A stretch of 64,000 nt of DNA, taken from Streptomyces sp. NBC_00554. GTDB taxonomy: Bacteria; Actinomycetota; Actinomycetes; Streptomycetales; Streptomycetaceae. Under the pieces are notes generated by a model. It saw only the letters and a list, made by a program, of their open reading frames with translations. It had not been told where the DNA came from and searched no databases. The position numbers and the translations under genes were made by a program. Below are positions 26,676-34,815 of this stretch, one piece after another; within the stretch, counting starts at the first letter, position 1, and each line of letters begins with the position of its first letter. The stretch spans positions 2,108,001 to 2,172,000 of the forward strand of contig NZ_CP107799.1 in NCBI RefSeq assembly GCF_041431135.1. Reading direction: 5' to 3'.

Positions 26676-26901
26676 CAGGCCGACCACACGTCCAGGCCAC
26701 CGGGGGCCCGCTCGTGATGGCCCGTCACCGACTGGAGTACCTCGGCCGGCCCCAGACGGACGTCGTCGGCCCAGGGGCGCCCGACGAGTTGCACACCCGT
26801 CGGCAGTCCCCCGGCGGGGGCGGCGAACGGTCGTCGGACGTACAGGAGTCGGCACCCCCGGAGCCGACGCGCGCGGACTCCGACGACGTTCACCGCATCG
26901 T
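26675..26901 (-). pseudogene. Amidase-signature enzyme, C-terminal remnant
   Basis: The last about 75 codons of an amidase-signature hydrolase remain. They include GGLPTGVQLVGRPWADD, the classic C-terminal block of the family, and finish HHERAPGGLDVWSA. The catalytic Lys/Ser/Ser core (about 400 residues) is missing. The frame runs straight back into the 3' end of the RutA-like gene, so a deletion has probably fused the two genes' ends at about 26.90 kb. The retained TGATG overlap with the MFS start shows it was once the second gene of this operon. Confidence 0.7.
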
Positions 26902-27975
26902 TCACCGGGGAAGCGAGCGCGACTTCATCAGCGGCTGGATGCGTGTACCGAAGTTCTCCAGGCCTTCGAGGAAGTCGTCGAAGACGAGCATGATCCCCTT
27001 GGTACCCGCGACTTCGGTGACCTCGTCGAGCATGCTCGCGACGGTCTCGTACGACCCGACCAGCGTGCCCATGTTGAAGTTCACCGCACCCTCGGGCAGC
27101 GCGATGGTCCGCGCCGTCGACGTGCCGTCGGAGGTCGTGTCCGTGGCCGTCTCCCCCGCCATGTACGCCAGCGCGGCGTGGTCCGCGTTGTCGTGGTAGT
27201 CCTGCCACTTGGCCTGGGCGGCCTCGTCGGTCTCGTCGGCGATGACCATGAAGAGCGAGAGTGCGCCGACGTCACGGCCGGTCTTCTTCGCCGCGTCGAC
27301 GAGGGTGGCCGTGGTGTCCGAGAGCGCGAGCGGGGTGTTGACGCCGCTGCCCAGGATGAAGTTGTACTGGGCGTGCTCGGCGGCGAACTTCATGCCGGTG
27401 TTGCTCTGGCCGGCGGCGACGATGTCGATGTGCCCGTTCGCCGGGCGCGGGGACAGCACGCAGTCGTCCATCTTGTAGAACTCGCCCTTGAAGTTGCTGA
27501 CGCCCTCGCTCCACAGCTCCTTCATCACGGTGACGTACTCGGCGGCCCGCGCGTAGCGGTTGCCGAAGTGCTCGTCCCCGGGCCACAGGCCCATCTGGGA
27601 GTACTCGCCGGGTGCCCAGCCGCTGACGATGTTGATGCCGAAGCGCCCTGGGGCGATCGAGTCGATCGTCACCGCCATGCGCGCGACGATGGCGGGCTCC
27701 AGCGCGAGGATCGGTGTGGAGGCATACAGCTTGATGCGCTCCGTCACGGCGGCCAAGCCCGCCATCAGCGTGAACGACTCCAGGTTGTGGTCCCAGAACT
27801 CGGTCTCGCCGCCGAATCCCTTGAGCTTGATCATCGACAGCGCGAAGTCGAGCCCGTGTTCCTCCGCCTTCTGCACGATGGCCTTGTTCAGCTCGAAGCT
27901 CGGCAGGTACTGGGGCGAACTCTTCGATATGAGCCAGCCGTTGTTGCCGATGGGGATGAAGACGCCGATGTCCAT
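26902..27975 (-). CDS. RutA-like luciferase-family flavin monooxygenase
   Basis: A 357-residue TIM-barrel bacterial-luciferase-family monooxygenase. Its N-terminus ([20 protein letters not shown]) and several blocks ([56 protein letters not shown]) match RutA, the FMN-dependent enzyme that opens the uracil ring using O2 in pyrimidine catabolism. The ATG at 27975 has an AGGAGCGGC site. No flavin reductase (RutF-like) or other rut genes are in the window. The true substrate could be another cyclic imide or amide. The C-terminus is slightly short, as expected if the adjacent deletion trimmed it. Confidence 0.87.
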   Translation of the reverse strand: MDIGVFIPIGNNGWLISKSSPQYLPSFELNKAIVQKAEEHGLDFALSMIKLKGFGGETEFWDHNLESFTLMAGLAAVTERIKLYASTPILALEPAIVARMAVTIDSIAPGRFGINIVSGWAPGEYSQMGLWPGDEHFGNRYARAAEYVTVMKELWSEGVSNFKGEFYKMDDCVLSPRPANGHIDIVAAGQSNTGMKFAAEHAQYNFILGSGVNTPLALSDTTATLVDAAKKTGRDVGALSLFMVIADETDEAAQAKWQDYHDNADHAALAYMAGETATDTTSDGTSTARTIALPEGAVNFNMGTLVGSYETVASMLDEVTEVAGTKGIMLVFDDFLEGLENFGTRIQPLMKSRSLPR

Positions 27976-28029
27976 GCCGCTCCTGGTTGGCGGGTGGGGT
28001 GAGCCTGACGGGGTATCAACGCGCTTGTG

Positions 28030-28073
28030 TGATCGATGAGTTCCAGAATGACTTCGAATGTATTCGTCGATCA
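28030..28073. promoter_or_regulatory. Inverted repeat upstream of the RutA-like operon, candidate operator
   Basis: TGATCGATGA (28030-28039) and TCGTCGATCA (28064-28073) form an inverted repeat matching at 9 of 10 positions. Between them is a TTCGAA palindrome with the central CG typical of LacI-family sites. It lies 55-98 bp upstream of the RutA-like start and next to the LacI-type gene. Confidence 0.5.
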
Positions 28074-28106
28074 TTACTGGCCCCCTCCCGATCTGTGAAC
28101 GGTGCG

Positions 28107-29132
28107 CTACACCGCGGTCGTGCTGCCGCGCCGGACGAGCTCGACACCGAAGTTCCGGTGCACCGGCCGCCCGGCCGCTCCGTCGATCCGGGCGAGCAGC
28201 AGCTTCGCCGCCGTCGCGGCCATGTCCCGCAGGGGCTGGCGCACAGTGGAAAGGTCGAACATCGACCAGCCGGACGCCTCCAGGTCGTTGTAGCCGATCA
28301 CGGAGACGTCGCCCGGCACGTCCAGGCCGAGCCGCTGTGCCGCGTCGAGCGTCCCGTACGCCACGTAGTCGGTGACGCAGAACAGAGCCGTCGGCCTCCG
28401 CGCGGCCGGTCCTGCGAGCAGCGCCCGGCCACCCTCGAATCCGGTCGCCGGATCGATCCGGCCGCGGAACACCAGCGCCTCGCCGAGCGGCCGGCCTGCC
28501 TCGGCGAGGGCGTCCCGGAACCCCTTCTCGCGCAGCGCGACCCCGGCGTTCCCCAAGGGGCCCGAGACCAGCCCGATCCGTCGGTGACCGAGTTCCAGCA
28601 GATGCCCGGCGACCAGTCGGCCCCCGTGTTCATTGTCCGAGGTGACCCGGTCGGCGACAGACGCCCGGCCCGCCCCGTCGAGGTCGCGGTTCAGGATGAC
28701 GAGCGGGATCCGCCAGTCGATCAGCTCCGACACCATGGGCGAGTCGAGCCACGGCGAGATGTACACGACGCCGTCGACGAGGCCGCCCCGCAGGGCCCGG
28801 ACGTCCCGGTCGAGCGCGCCCTCGGCACGGTCGCCGAGCAGCAGGATCCGGTACTCGTGCCGGGTGAACTCGTCCCGCAGCGTGTCGACCAGCATGGGAT
28901 ACGACGGGTTGCGCAGATCACGGCTGACGATCGCGATGCTCCACGACTTACGGGTGACCAGCCGGCGGGCGGTGACGCGCGGGACGTAGCCCATCTCGGC
29001 CGCGATCGCCCGGATCCGGTCGCGTGTCTTGCGCACGACGCGGGGATCGTCGCGCAGCGCCCGCGACACGGTCGACTGGGACACCTGCGCCTTGCGCGCC
29101 ACGTCATAGCTCGTCACCGGCCGCTGCACCAC
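28107..29132 (-). CDS. LacI family transcriptional regulator
   Basis: A 341-residue repressor with the N-terminal LacI HTH (about residues 7-27, [20 protein letters not shown]), a hinge helix (VTARRLVT) and a periplasmic-binding-protein-like effector domain (about 64-338, ending [19 protein letters not shown]). It starts at one of two adjacent GTG codons (29132 or 29129). It is transcribed toward the RutA-like operon from the same strand with 131 bp between, so local control of that operon is likely. Confidence 0.9.
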   Translation of the reverse strand: MVQRPVTSYDVARKAQVSQSTVSRALRDDPRVVRKTRDRIRAIAAEMGYVPRVTARRLVTRKSWSIAIVSRDLRNPSYPMLVDTLRDEFTRHEYRILLLGDRAEGALDRDVRALRGGLVDGVVYISPWLDSPMVSELIDWRIPLVILNRDLDGAGRASVADRVTSDNEHGGRLVAGHLLELGHRRIGLVSGPLGNAGVALREKGFRDALAEAGRPLGEALVFRGRIDPATGFEGGRALLAGPAARRPTALFCVTDYVAYGTLDAAQRLGLDVPGDVSVIGYNDLEASGWSMFDLSTVRQPLRDMAATAAKLLLARIDGAAGRPVHRNFGVELVRRGSTTAV

Positions 29133-29302
29133 GGTCGGATACTAGTGCCCTACGCAGTGCAACCAACCGGAACCTCGGCGTGACCGACCAGTAACTCGTC
29201 CTGAATTTCCGCCAGTTGATGCACGCATCCGCTGCCGGAGCCGCAGGTGTGGATCCTGCGAAGCAACGCATCACGTGAGACTGGAACGGTAAAGTCCGCG
29301 GC

Positions 29303-32251
29303 ATGAACGCGCGTCTGGCTCTACTCGGCACGGTGGATCCCAGCGTCGCGGAGAGCGAGGTCTTCCGGCTGGCACTCCAGCACGCCGTGGGAGAGCTGAG
29401 CGCCCTGGGGGGAACGATTCACCTTCGCGGCCCCATGTCCGCGCTGCGCCTGGTGTCGTCCACCGGTCTGCCTCCCGCGCTCACCCGCTCCTGGGAGATC
29501 ATCGACCAGGAGGGGCCGTTGGCCCAGGCCCGGGCCGTGCACCAGGGCCGTGGCGTGTGGGTGCCGCGGAAGCCCAGGCCCGCGGACGCGTCGAACACGG
29601 AAGTCATCTGGCCCGGCACCGGCCTGGCCGCTTTACCGCTGTTCGGCGGGGACCGCAGCATCGGCGCGCTCACGGTCCTGACGAGCGACCAGGGCGAGCC
29701 CACCCCCCAGCAGTGGGACTTCCTCCGGGCGCTGATCACCTGGACCGAAGAGCGCATGAGCCAGGCCCCGCCGCCCTCCACGCCCTCCCGGAGGGAGCTG
29801 AGCGGTGACCGTGACCGCCTGCGGCAGGCCTTGAAAGAGGTCAGAGTCGGCTCGTGGGACTGGGACATCCAGGGCGGCGAGCTGCTGTGGGACGAGGCGG
29901 CCCTGGAGCTGTACGGCACCAGGCCGGAGGACTACACCGCCAGGGTCGAGAACTGGATGGTGTGCGTCCACCCCGACGACCTGGCGCCGACGCTGGACGC
30001 GGTGGACCGGGCGATCCGCGACCACGACGTGTTCGAGGCCGAGTACCGGGTACGGCGCCTGGACGGCACGTACGGCTGGACGCAGGCCCGCGGCCGGGCG
30101 ACGTACCACGAGGACGGCGAACCCCACCGGATGATCGGCCTGGGCTGGGAGAGCAACGAGTCCCGTTCCGCCCGGGACGCGCTCAGCCGCGCCCTGCGCC
30201 ACATGAGCGACGGCTTCCTCGCGGTGGACGACGAGTGGCGGATCACCTTCGCCAACCTGGAGGCGGAACGCACGCTGGGCTTCTCCGAGGAGGAGTTGTT
30301 CGGGCGTCTGCTGTGGGAGCTGCCCGCCACCCGGGAGGTTCCCGGCATGGAGAGCCGCTGCCGGGAGGCCGCGGCCGAGGAGAGGTCCGTCGGCTTCGAC
30401 GTGCGGATGGGGGACACCGGCCGTCGCCACCACGTGCGGCTGGTCCCGGGCCCCGATGGCCGCACCCTCTATCTCACCGACGTCACCGAGAAACGGCAGC
30501 ACGAGGAGGAGCGCCGGGCGTCCGAGCGCGCCGCCGGCCAACGTGCGGCCCGTATGGGTGAGTTGACGACCGCCCTCGCCAAGGCGACGACCTCGCAGGA
30601 CGTGGTGGACGCGGTCGCGCTCCGGGTGCTCCCGCCGTTCGCCGCCGCCGGCCTCCTGGTGCAGGCCATCGAGGGCGACCGGCTGTACAACGTGGGCGCG
30701 GTCGGATACCCGGAGGGCTTTCTCTCCACGGTCAACAGCCGCCCCCGCGCGTCCGGCGACCCGTCCTGGGAGACGATCACGTCCGGTACGCCCCTGTTCC
30801 TGTCCTCCGTGCAGGAGTTCACCGCGCGTGCACCGCGGCTGACCGACTCGCCCGACCGTACGGGCATGCAGTCCTGGGCGTTCCTGCCGCTGACGGCGTC
30901 CGGCCACACCTTCGGCGTGTGCGTCGTGGCCTTCGACCGCCCGCGCCGCCTCGACGACGAGGAGCGCACCCTGCTGACCACGATCAGCGCTCTCGTCGCC
31001 CAGGCCCTGGAGCGGGCTCGCCTGTACGACGCCGAGCACACCCGCTCCCGCGAACTCCAGCGGAGCCTGCTCCCCCGCGCCCTGCCCGACCTGCCCGCCT
31101 GCACGGCGGCGGCCCGCTATCTGCCGGCCGGCCAGGGCATGGACGTGGGCGGCGACTGGTACGACATCATCCCGCTCTCGGGCGGCCAGGTCGCCCTGGT
31201 GGTGGGCGATGTCATGGGCCACGGCCTGCCGGAGGCGGCGACGATGGGCCGCCTGCGCACGGCGGTCCACACCCTCGCCGACCTGGAACTCCCGCCCGAC
31301 GAGATCATGAGCCACCTCAACGACCTGGTCGCCGGCATGGGCGAGGAGTCGTACGTGACCTGCCTGTACGCGCTCTACGACTCGACCACCCAGATCTGCT
31401 CCATCGCGCGGGCCGGCCATCCCCCGCCGGCGGTGGTCCACCCCGACGGCACGGTCATCTTCCCGCCCCTGGAGGCGGACCCGCCGCTGGGTGCGGCGGA
31501 ACCCCCTTTCGAGACGGTCGAGTTGATGGTGCCGGAGGGAAGCCTGCTGGTGCTCTACACCGACGGCCTGGTGGAGTCGTCGAAGCGCGAGATGGAGGAG
31601 GGCATGGCGGATCTGGCGCGCCTGCTGCACGAGGCGCACCAGGCCGAGCCCGGCACGGACATCGATCTGGAGCGCCTCTGCGACACCCTGACGACGGGTC
31701 TGCTCCCCGCCGAGCACGCGACGACCGACGACGCGGCCCTGCTCGTGGCCCGCCTGCACGCCCTCACCGGCGACCGGATGGCCTCCTGGCCCCTCCCCGA
31801 GGACCCACGAGCGGCCGGCCAGGCCCGCCGCCACGTCCGCGAACAGCTCTCCCTGTGGGGCCTGGACGACCTGACCCCGACCACGGAACTCCTGGCCAGC
31901 GAACTGGTGGGCAACGTGATTCGCCACGCCAGAGGCCCACTGCACCTGCGCCTCCTGCACGGCGCCGAACTGATCTGCGAGGTCTTCGACGGCAGCCTGA
32001 CGATGCCCCGAATACGCCGCGCGACGGAAACCGACGAGGGCGGCCGCGGCCTGCAACTGGTCACGGCCCTCTCCCAACGCTGGGGCACGCGCTACACGGC
32101 CACCGGCAAATGCATCTGGACGGAACAGGCACTGCTCACCCCGGAGAGCCGGCAGGAACCGCCGTCCGACGCCTTGGACTTGATGTTCCTGGACACGGAT
32201 GAGTTCACGGGGGACTTGGACGCCCTGCTCCTCGCGGACGAGGACCGATAG
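29303..32251 (+). CDS. Multi-sensor SpoIIE-type phosphatase (GAF-PAS-PAS-GAF-PP2C-HATPase)
   Basis: A 982-residue cytoplasmic signalling protein. In order: GAF-like (about 15-150), PAS_3 (about 170-285, VRVGSWDWDI, YGWTQARGRATY), second PAS (about 295-400), GAF (about 417-580), SpoIIE/PP2C phosphatase (about 582-815; GMDVGGDWYDI, VGDVMGHGLPEA, YTDGLVESS, TTDDAALLVARL) and anti-sigma-type ATPase (about 833-945; SELVGNVIRHA, EGGRGLQLVTALS). An acidic tail follows. It likely integrates several signals to control a sigma-factor partner-switch. Codon 111 is TTA (29633-29635), so translation should depend on bldA. It is divergent from the LacI-type gene. Confidence 0.9.
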   Translation: MNARLALLGTVDPSVAESEVFRLALQHAVGELSALGGTIHLRGPMSALRLVSSTGLPPALTRSWEIIDQEGPLAQARAVHQGRGVWVPRKPRPADASNTEVIWPGTGLAALPLFGGDRSIGALTVLTSDQGEPTPQQWDFLRALITWTEERMSQAPPPSTPSRRELSGDRDRLRQALKEVRVGSWDWDIQGGELLWDEAALELYGTRPEDYTARVENWMVCVHPDDLAPTLDAVDRAIRDHDVFEAEYRVRRLDGTYGWTQARGRATYHEDGEPHRMIGLGWESNESRSARDALSRALRHMSDGFLAVDDEWRITFANLEAERTLGFSEEELFGRLLWELPATREVPGMESRCREAAAEERSVGFDVRMGDTGRRHHVRLVPGPDGRTLYLTDVTEKRQHEEERRASERAAGQRAARMGELTTALAKATTSQDVVDAVALRVLPPFAAAGLLVQAIEGDRLYNVGAVGYPEGFLSTVNSRPRASGDPSWETITSGTPLFLSSVQEFTARAPRLTDSPDRTGMQSWAFLPLTASGHTFGVCVVAFDRPRRLDDEERTLLTTISALVAQALERARLYDAEHTRSRELQRSLLPRALPDLPACTAAARYLPAGQGMDVGGDWYDIIPLSGGQVALVVGDVMGHGLPEAATMGRLRTAVHTLADLELPPDEIMSHLNDLVAGMGEESYVTCLYALYDSTTQICSIARAGHPPPAVVHPDGTVIFPPLEADPPLGAAEPPFETVELMVPEGSLLVLYTDGLVESSKREMEEGMADLARLLHEAHQAEPGTDIDLERLCDTLTTGLLPAEHATTDDAALLVARLHALTGDRMASWPLPEDPRAAGQARRHVREQLSLWGLDDLTPTTELLASELVGNVIRHARGPLHLRLLHGAELICEVFDGSLTMPRIRRATETDEGGRGLQLVTALSQRWGTRYTATGKCIWTEQALLTPESRQEPPSDALDLMFLDTDEFTGDLDALLLADEDR

Positions 32252-32314
32252 CGATGTCCCGCGGTGACGGCCTCCGCGACTGAGCGGACACGAGATCGGG
32301 GTGGGAGGCGGACA

Positions 32315-33337
32315 TCAGTCGCCGCTCTCCAGCAGCCCGGTCGTGGCCACCAGATAGCCGAGTTGGGCCCGGCTGCCGCTGCCCAGCTGGGCGGAGACCT
32401 TGCGGACGTGTTCGGCCACGCTGCGGCGGCTCATTCCGAGGCGGCGGGCGATGACGCTGTCCGTCTCGCCGGAGATCACGGCCCGCAGGATGGTCCGCTG
32501 CAGATCGGAGGCGACGACATCGTTGCGCGGCGCCGAGGACGTGTCGTGCACCGGCGTCGCGTGCTCCCAGGTCTGGTCGAAGGACCGGGCCAGGAACCGG
32601 ACCAGCGACGGGTCCCTGATCTGTACCACTCCGTCGGCCGTTTCGTCGGACACGGGGACGAAGGCGACTTCGCGGTCGCAGATGATGAAGCGTTCGACGA
32701 CCTCGGCCAGGGTGCGCACCTCGGCGCCGGCCGCCGTGACCTGCTCGATGTACGACATGGTCGGGCGGTGGGTCTGGACGGTGTGCTGGTAGACGGTGCG
32801 CTGGCGAACTCCCCGGCCGAGCGCCCGTAAGTCCCTGAGCAGGGCTTGGGCGAGCACCGACTCGGGCCGTCCGCCGCCGGGCTGTGCCGTGAGCAGCTCG
32901 GCCCGGCAACTGCCCACGGCTGCTTCGAGCGCCGCGTTGATGACGGCTTTTCCGGCGAGCCGCGCGATCGAGGGCCGCGCCGCCTCCTGCTCCTGTGTGT
33001 ACACCGCTTCGAAGGCGGCCAGCCGGGCCTTGACGGACCGCAAGGCCATCCGCTGGCGGGCAAGGAGGTCCTCCAGGGGGCCGGCCGTGGCGAAGGCCGC
33101 CGCGGCGGGTGGCACGGGCACGGAGTACTCCGGCACCTCTGGGGCGTCGATGACGAGATGGAGTTCGCGCAAGCAGGTCGGCACCTCGCCGCGGGCGAGG
33201 CGGCCCTCGCGCAGCGCTTCCCGGTAGACGGCCAGTGCCGCCTCGCAGGGTTGTTCCAGAGGCGATTGGCCGCAATTGCATGAGGCGGTACCGGATTGCT
33301 CTTGCTTCACAACTGTGCAGATTACATTCGTCCGCAT
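32315..33337 (-). CDS. LuxR-type HTH regulator of the biosynthetic cluster
   Basis: A 340-residue regulator with an N-terminal effector region (a CNCGQ-type motif near 20; helical 60-130), a central sensor-like domain (about 165-270) and a C-terminal LuxR/GerE HTH (about 280-330, SVIARRLGMSRRSVAEHVRK). Its architecture parallels the regulator at 13352. Codon 170 is TTA (32828-32830), a hallmark of bldA-dependent cluster regulators in Streptomyces. It is divergent from the exporter and PKS-NRPS operon, with a long inverted repeat between, so it probably activates that operon. Confidence 0.85.
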   Translation of the reverse strand: MRTNVICTVVKQEQSGTASCNCGQSPLEQPCEAALAVYREALREGRLARGEVPTCLRELHLVIDAPEVPEYSVPVPPAAAAFATAGPLEDLLARQRMALRSVKARLAAFEAVYTQEQEAARPSIARLAGKAVINAALEAAVGSCRAELLTAQPGGGRPESVLAQALLRDLRALGRGVRQRTVYQHTVQTHRPTMSYIEQVTAAGAEVRTLAEVVERFIICDREVAFVPVSDETADGVVQIRDPSLVRFLARSFDQTWEHATPVHDTSSAPRNDVVASDLQRTILRAVISGETDSVIARRLGMSRRSVAEHVRKVSAQLGSGSRAQLGYLVATTGLLESGD

Positions 33338-33345
33338 CGACTCCC

Positions 33346-33401
33346 GAACGGGCGAGCGAGAGCCTGCCTATGGTGAACGGAGCGCCCTCGCTCGTGCGTT
33401 C
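33346..33401. promoter_or_regulatory. Inverted repeat between LuxR-type gene and biosynthetic operon, candidate operator
   Basis: The left arm GAACG-gg-CGAGCGAG (33346-33360) and right arm CTCGCTCG-tg-CGTTC (33387-33401) are perfect complements apart from the 2-bp gap. A third GAACG follows near 33404. It sits in the 128-bp divergent promoter region and is a good candidate for the cluster regulator's binding site. Confidence 0.55.
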
Positions 33402-33465
33402 ACGAACGGGGGTGCCCCATGTTCGGCTATGCGCGACACGACCATCTCTCGGGGCGGGTTCATTC

Positions 33466-34815
33466 GTGACGACCGGCACGGCAGCGCTCAGGGAACAGGC
33501 GCTCAGGGAACAGCGGTACCGGATCCTGGTGACCGGCTACGCGGTCTCGTCGTACGGCACGTTCCTCAACATGGTGGCGCTCAACCTGTACGTGTACGCC
33601 GTGACCGGACGGGCGCTGGCCGTCGGCGTGTTCATGGCCGTGCGGCTCGGTGCGGGTTTCGTCGCGGGTCTGGTGGCCGGCTCGGTGCTCGCCCGGTGGT
33701 CCGCGAAAGGGGTCATGTTCTGGGTCAACGTGGCCCAGGCGGCGGCGCTGCTGCTCCTGGTCGTGGCCCCGGACGGGCTCCACACCGTCTCGCTGTTCGT
33801 CGTCTCGGCGGTGGTCGGCTTCTCCGGCACCGTGTTCATGGTCGCCCTGCGCAGCTCCATTCCGGAGATCGTGGGTGATGATCGCAAGACCTGGGCGAAC
33901 TCGTTCATGGTCAGCGGGCGTTCACTGGCCATGGTGGCCGGATTCGCGTCGTCGGGCGTGGTGGTGTCCCTGCTCGGCTACACCGCGGCCTTCCTGGTGG
34001 ACATGGCCTCCTTCCTGGTGTGTGCGCTCACCGTTGCTTTTCTCCCCTTGGCTCTGAGCCCCGTGGGCAAGGAGAGCGGGGAGACCGCCGCCGGGGACGC
34101 CGGGACGAAGGGTGGGTTCCTCTCCCGCTTCATGGCGCTCGGCGCGGTACCGGCGCTCGCTCTGATGGTGCTGCTGCGCGGGGTCGACGCCCTGGGTTCC
34201 TCGTCGCACAACGCGGCCCTGCCCGTGTACTCCACCGAGATCGACGCGGACAACCCGGCCGTGTTCGTCAGTGTCTTCTGGTGTGTGTGGGCGCTCGGCA
34301 ACATCCTCGTCCAGCAGGTGTTGCAGCGGTACACCAAACGGACCGGCCGCTCGGTCGGAGCGCTGGGCTTCGGGCTCGGCACCATCGCGATGTCCGGCGC
34401 CTTCATCCTGGCCTTCGCCGGGCTCCCGTGGGCCGCGACGATCGTGATCGCCCTGCTGGCGGGCGCGGCCGACGGGCTCACCGAAGTGTCGTACACCTCG
34501 CATCTGCAGACCCTGCCGGGCGCGGTGCGCACCCACGCGTTCGGGACCTCGGCCACGGTGGAGAACCTCGGGTTCGGCGTCGGCATGATCGTGGTCGCCG
34601 CCGCCCTTGACTCCTTCACGGCGCTGTCGGTCGTGGGAGTCGCGCACGGCGTCGCCATCGCCGTCGCGCTGGTCTTCGTGGTCCGGGTGCTGCGGCAGCG
34701 CGGCGCTCGGGAGGTGGGGGCGAGTGGGGGAAGCAGCGGGAGTCAGAAGGGGGCAGGCGATGCAGGACCGGCGCGTGGCGGTCGTCGGGATGGCGCTGAG
34801 GTTTCCGGGGGCTGA
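33466..34815 (+). CDS. MFS exporter of the biosynthetic cluster
   Basis: A 449-residue carrier with about 12 hydrophobic helices, of the MFS_3/enterobactin-exporter-like group. Visible features include GYAVSSYGTFLNMVALNLYV (helix 1), RSSIPEIVGDDRKTWANSFM and a variable basic C-terminus. The GTG at 33466 (MTTGTAALREQ) is preceded by a GGGGCGGG stretch; in-frame ATG 33370 is an alternative but would add non-membrane residues overlapping the operator. The PKS gene starts inside its last 56 bp. The likely role is product export and self-protection. Confidence 0.83.
   Translation: MTTGTAALREQALREQRYRILVTGYAVSSYGTFLNMVALNLYVYAVTGRALAVGVFMAVRLGAGFVAGLVAGSVLARWSAKGVMFWVNVAQAAALLLLVVAPDGLHTVSLFVVSAVVGFSGTVFMVALRSSIPEIVGDDRKTWANSFMVSGRSLAMVAGFASSGVVVSLLGYTAAFLVDMASFLVCALTVAFLPLALSPVGKESGETAAGDAGTKGGFLSRFMALGAVPALALMVLLRGVDALGSSSHNAALPVYSTEIDADNPAVFVSVFWCVWALGNILVQQVLQRYTKRTGRSVGALGFGLGTIAMSGAFILAFAGLPWAATIVIALLAGAADGLTEVSYTSHLQTLPGAVRTHAFGTSATVENLGFGVGMIVVAAALDSFTALSVVGVAHGVAIAVALVFVVRVLRQRGAREVGASGGSSGSQKGAGDAGPARGGRRDGAEVSGG

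Noticed and set aside
29633..32077. 814-residue minus-strand frame opposite the GAF/PAS/SpoIIE gene
   Set aside because: It has shadow-frame composition and no domains, and it is opposite a gene with six recognisable domains.
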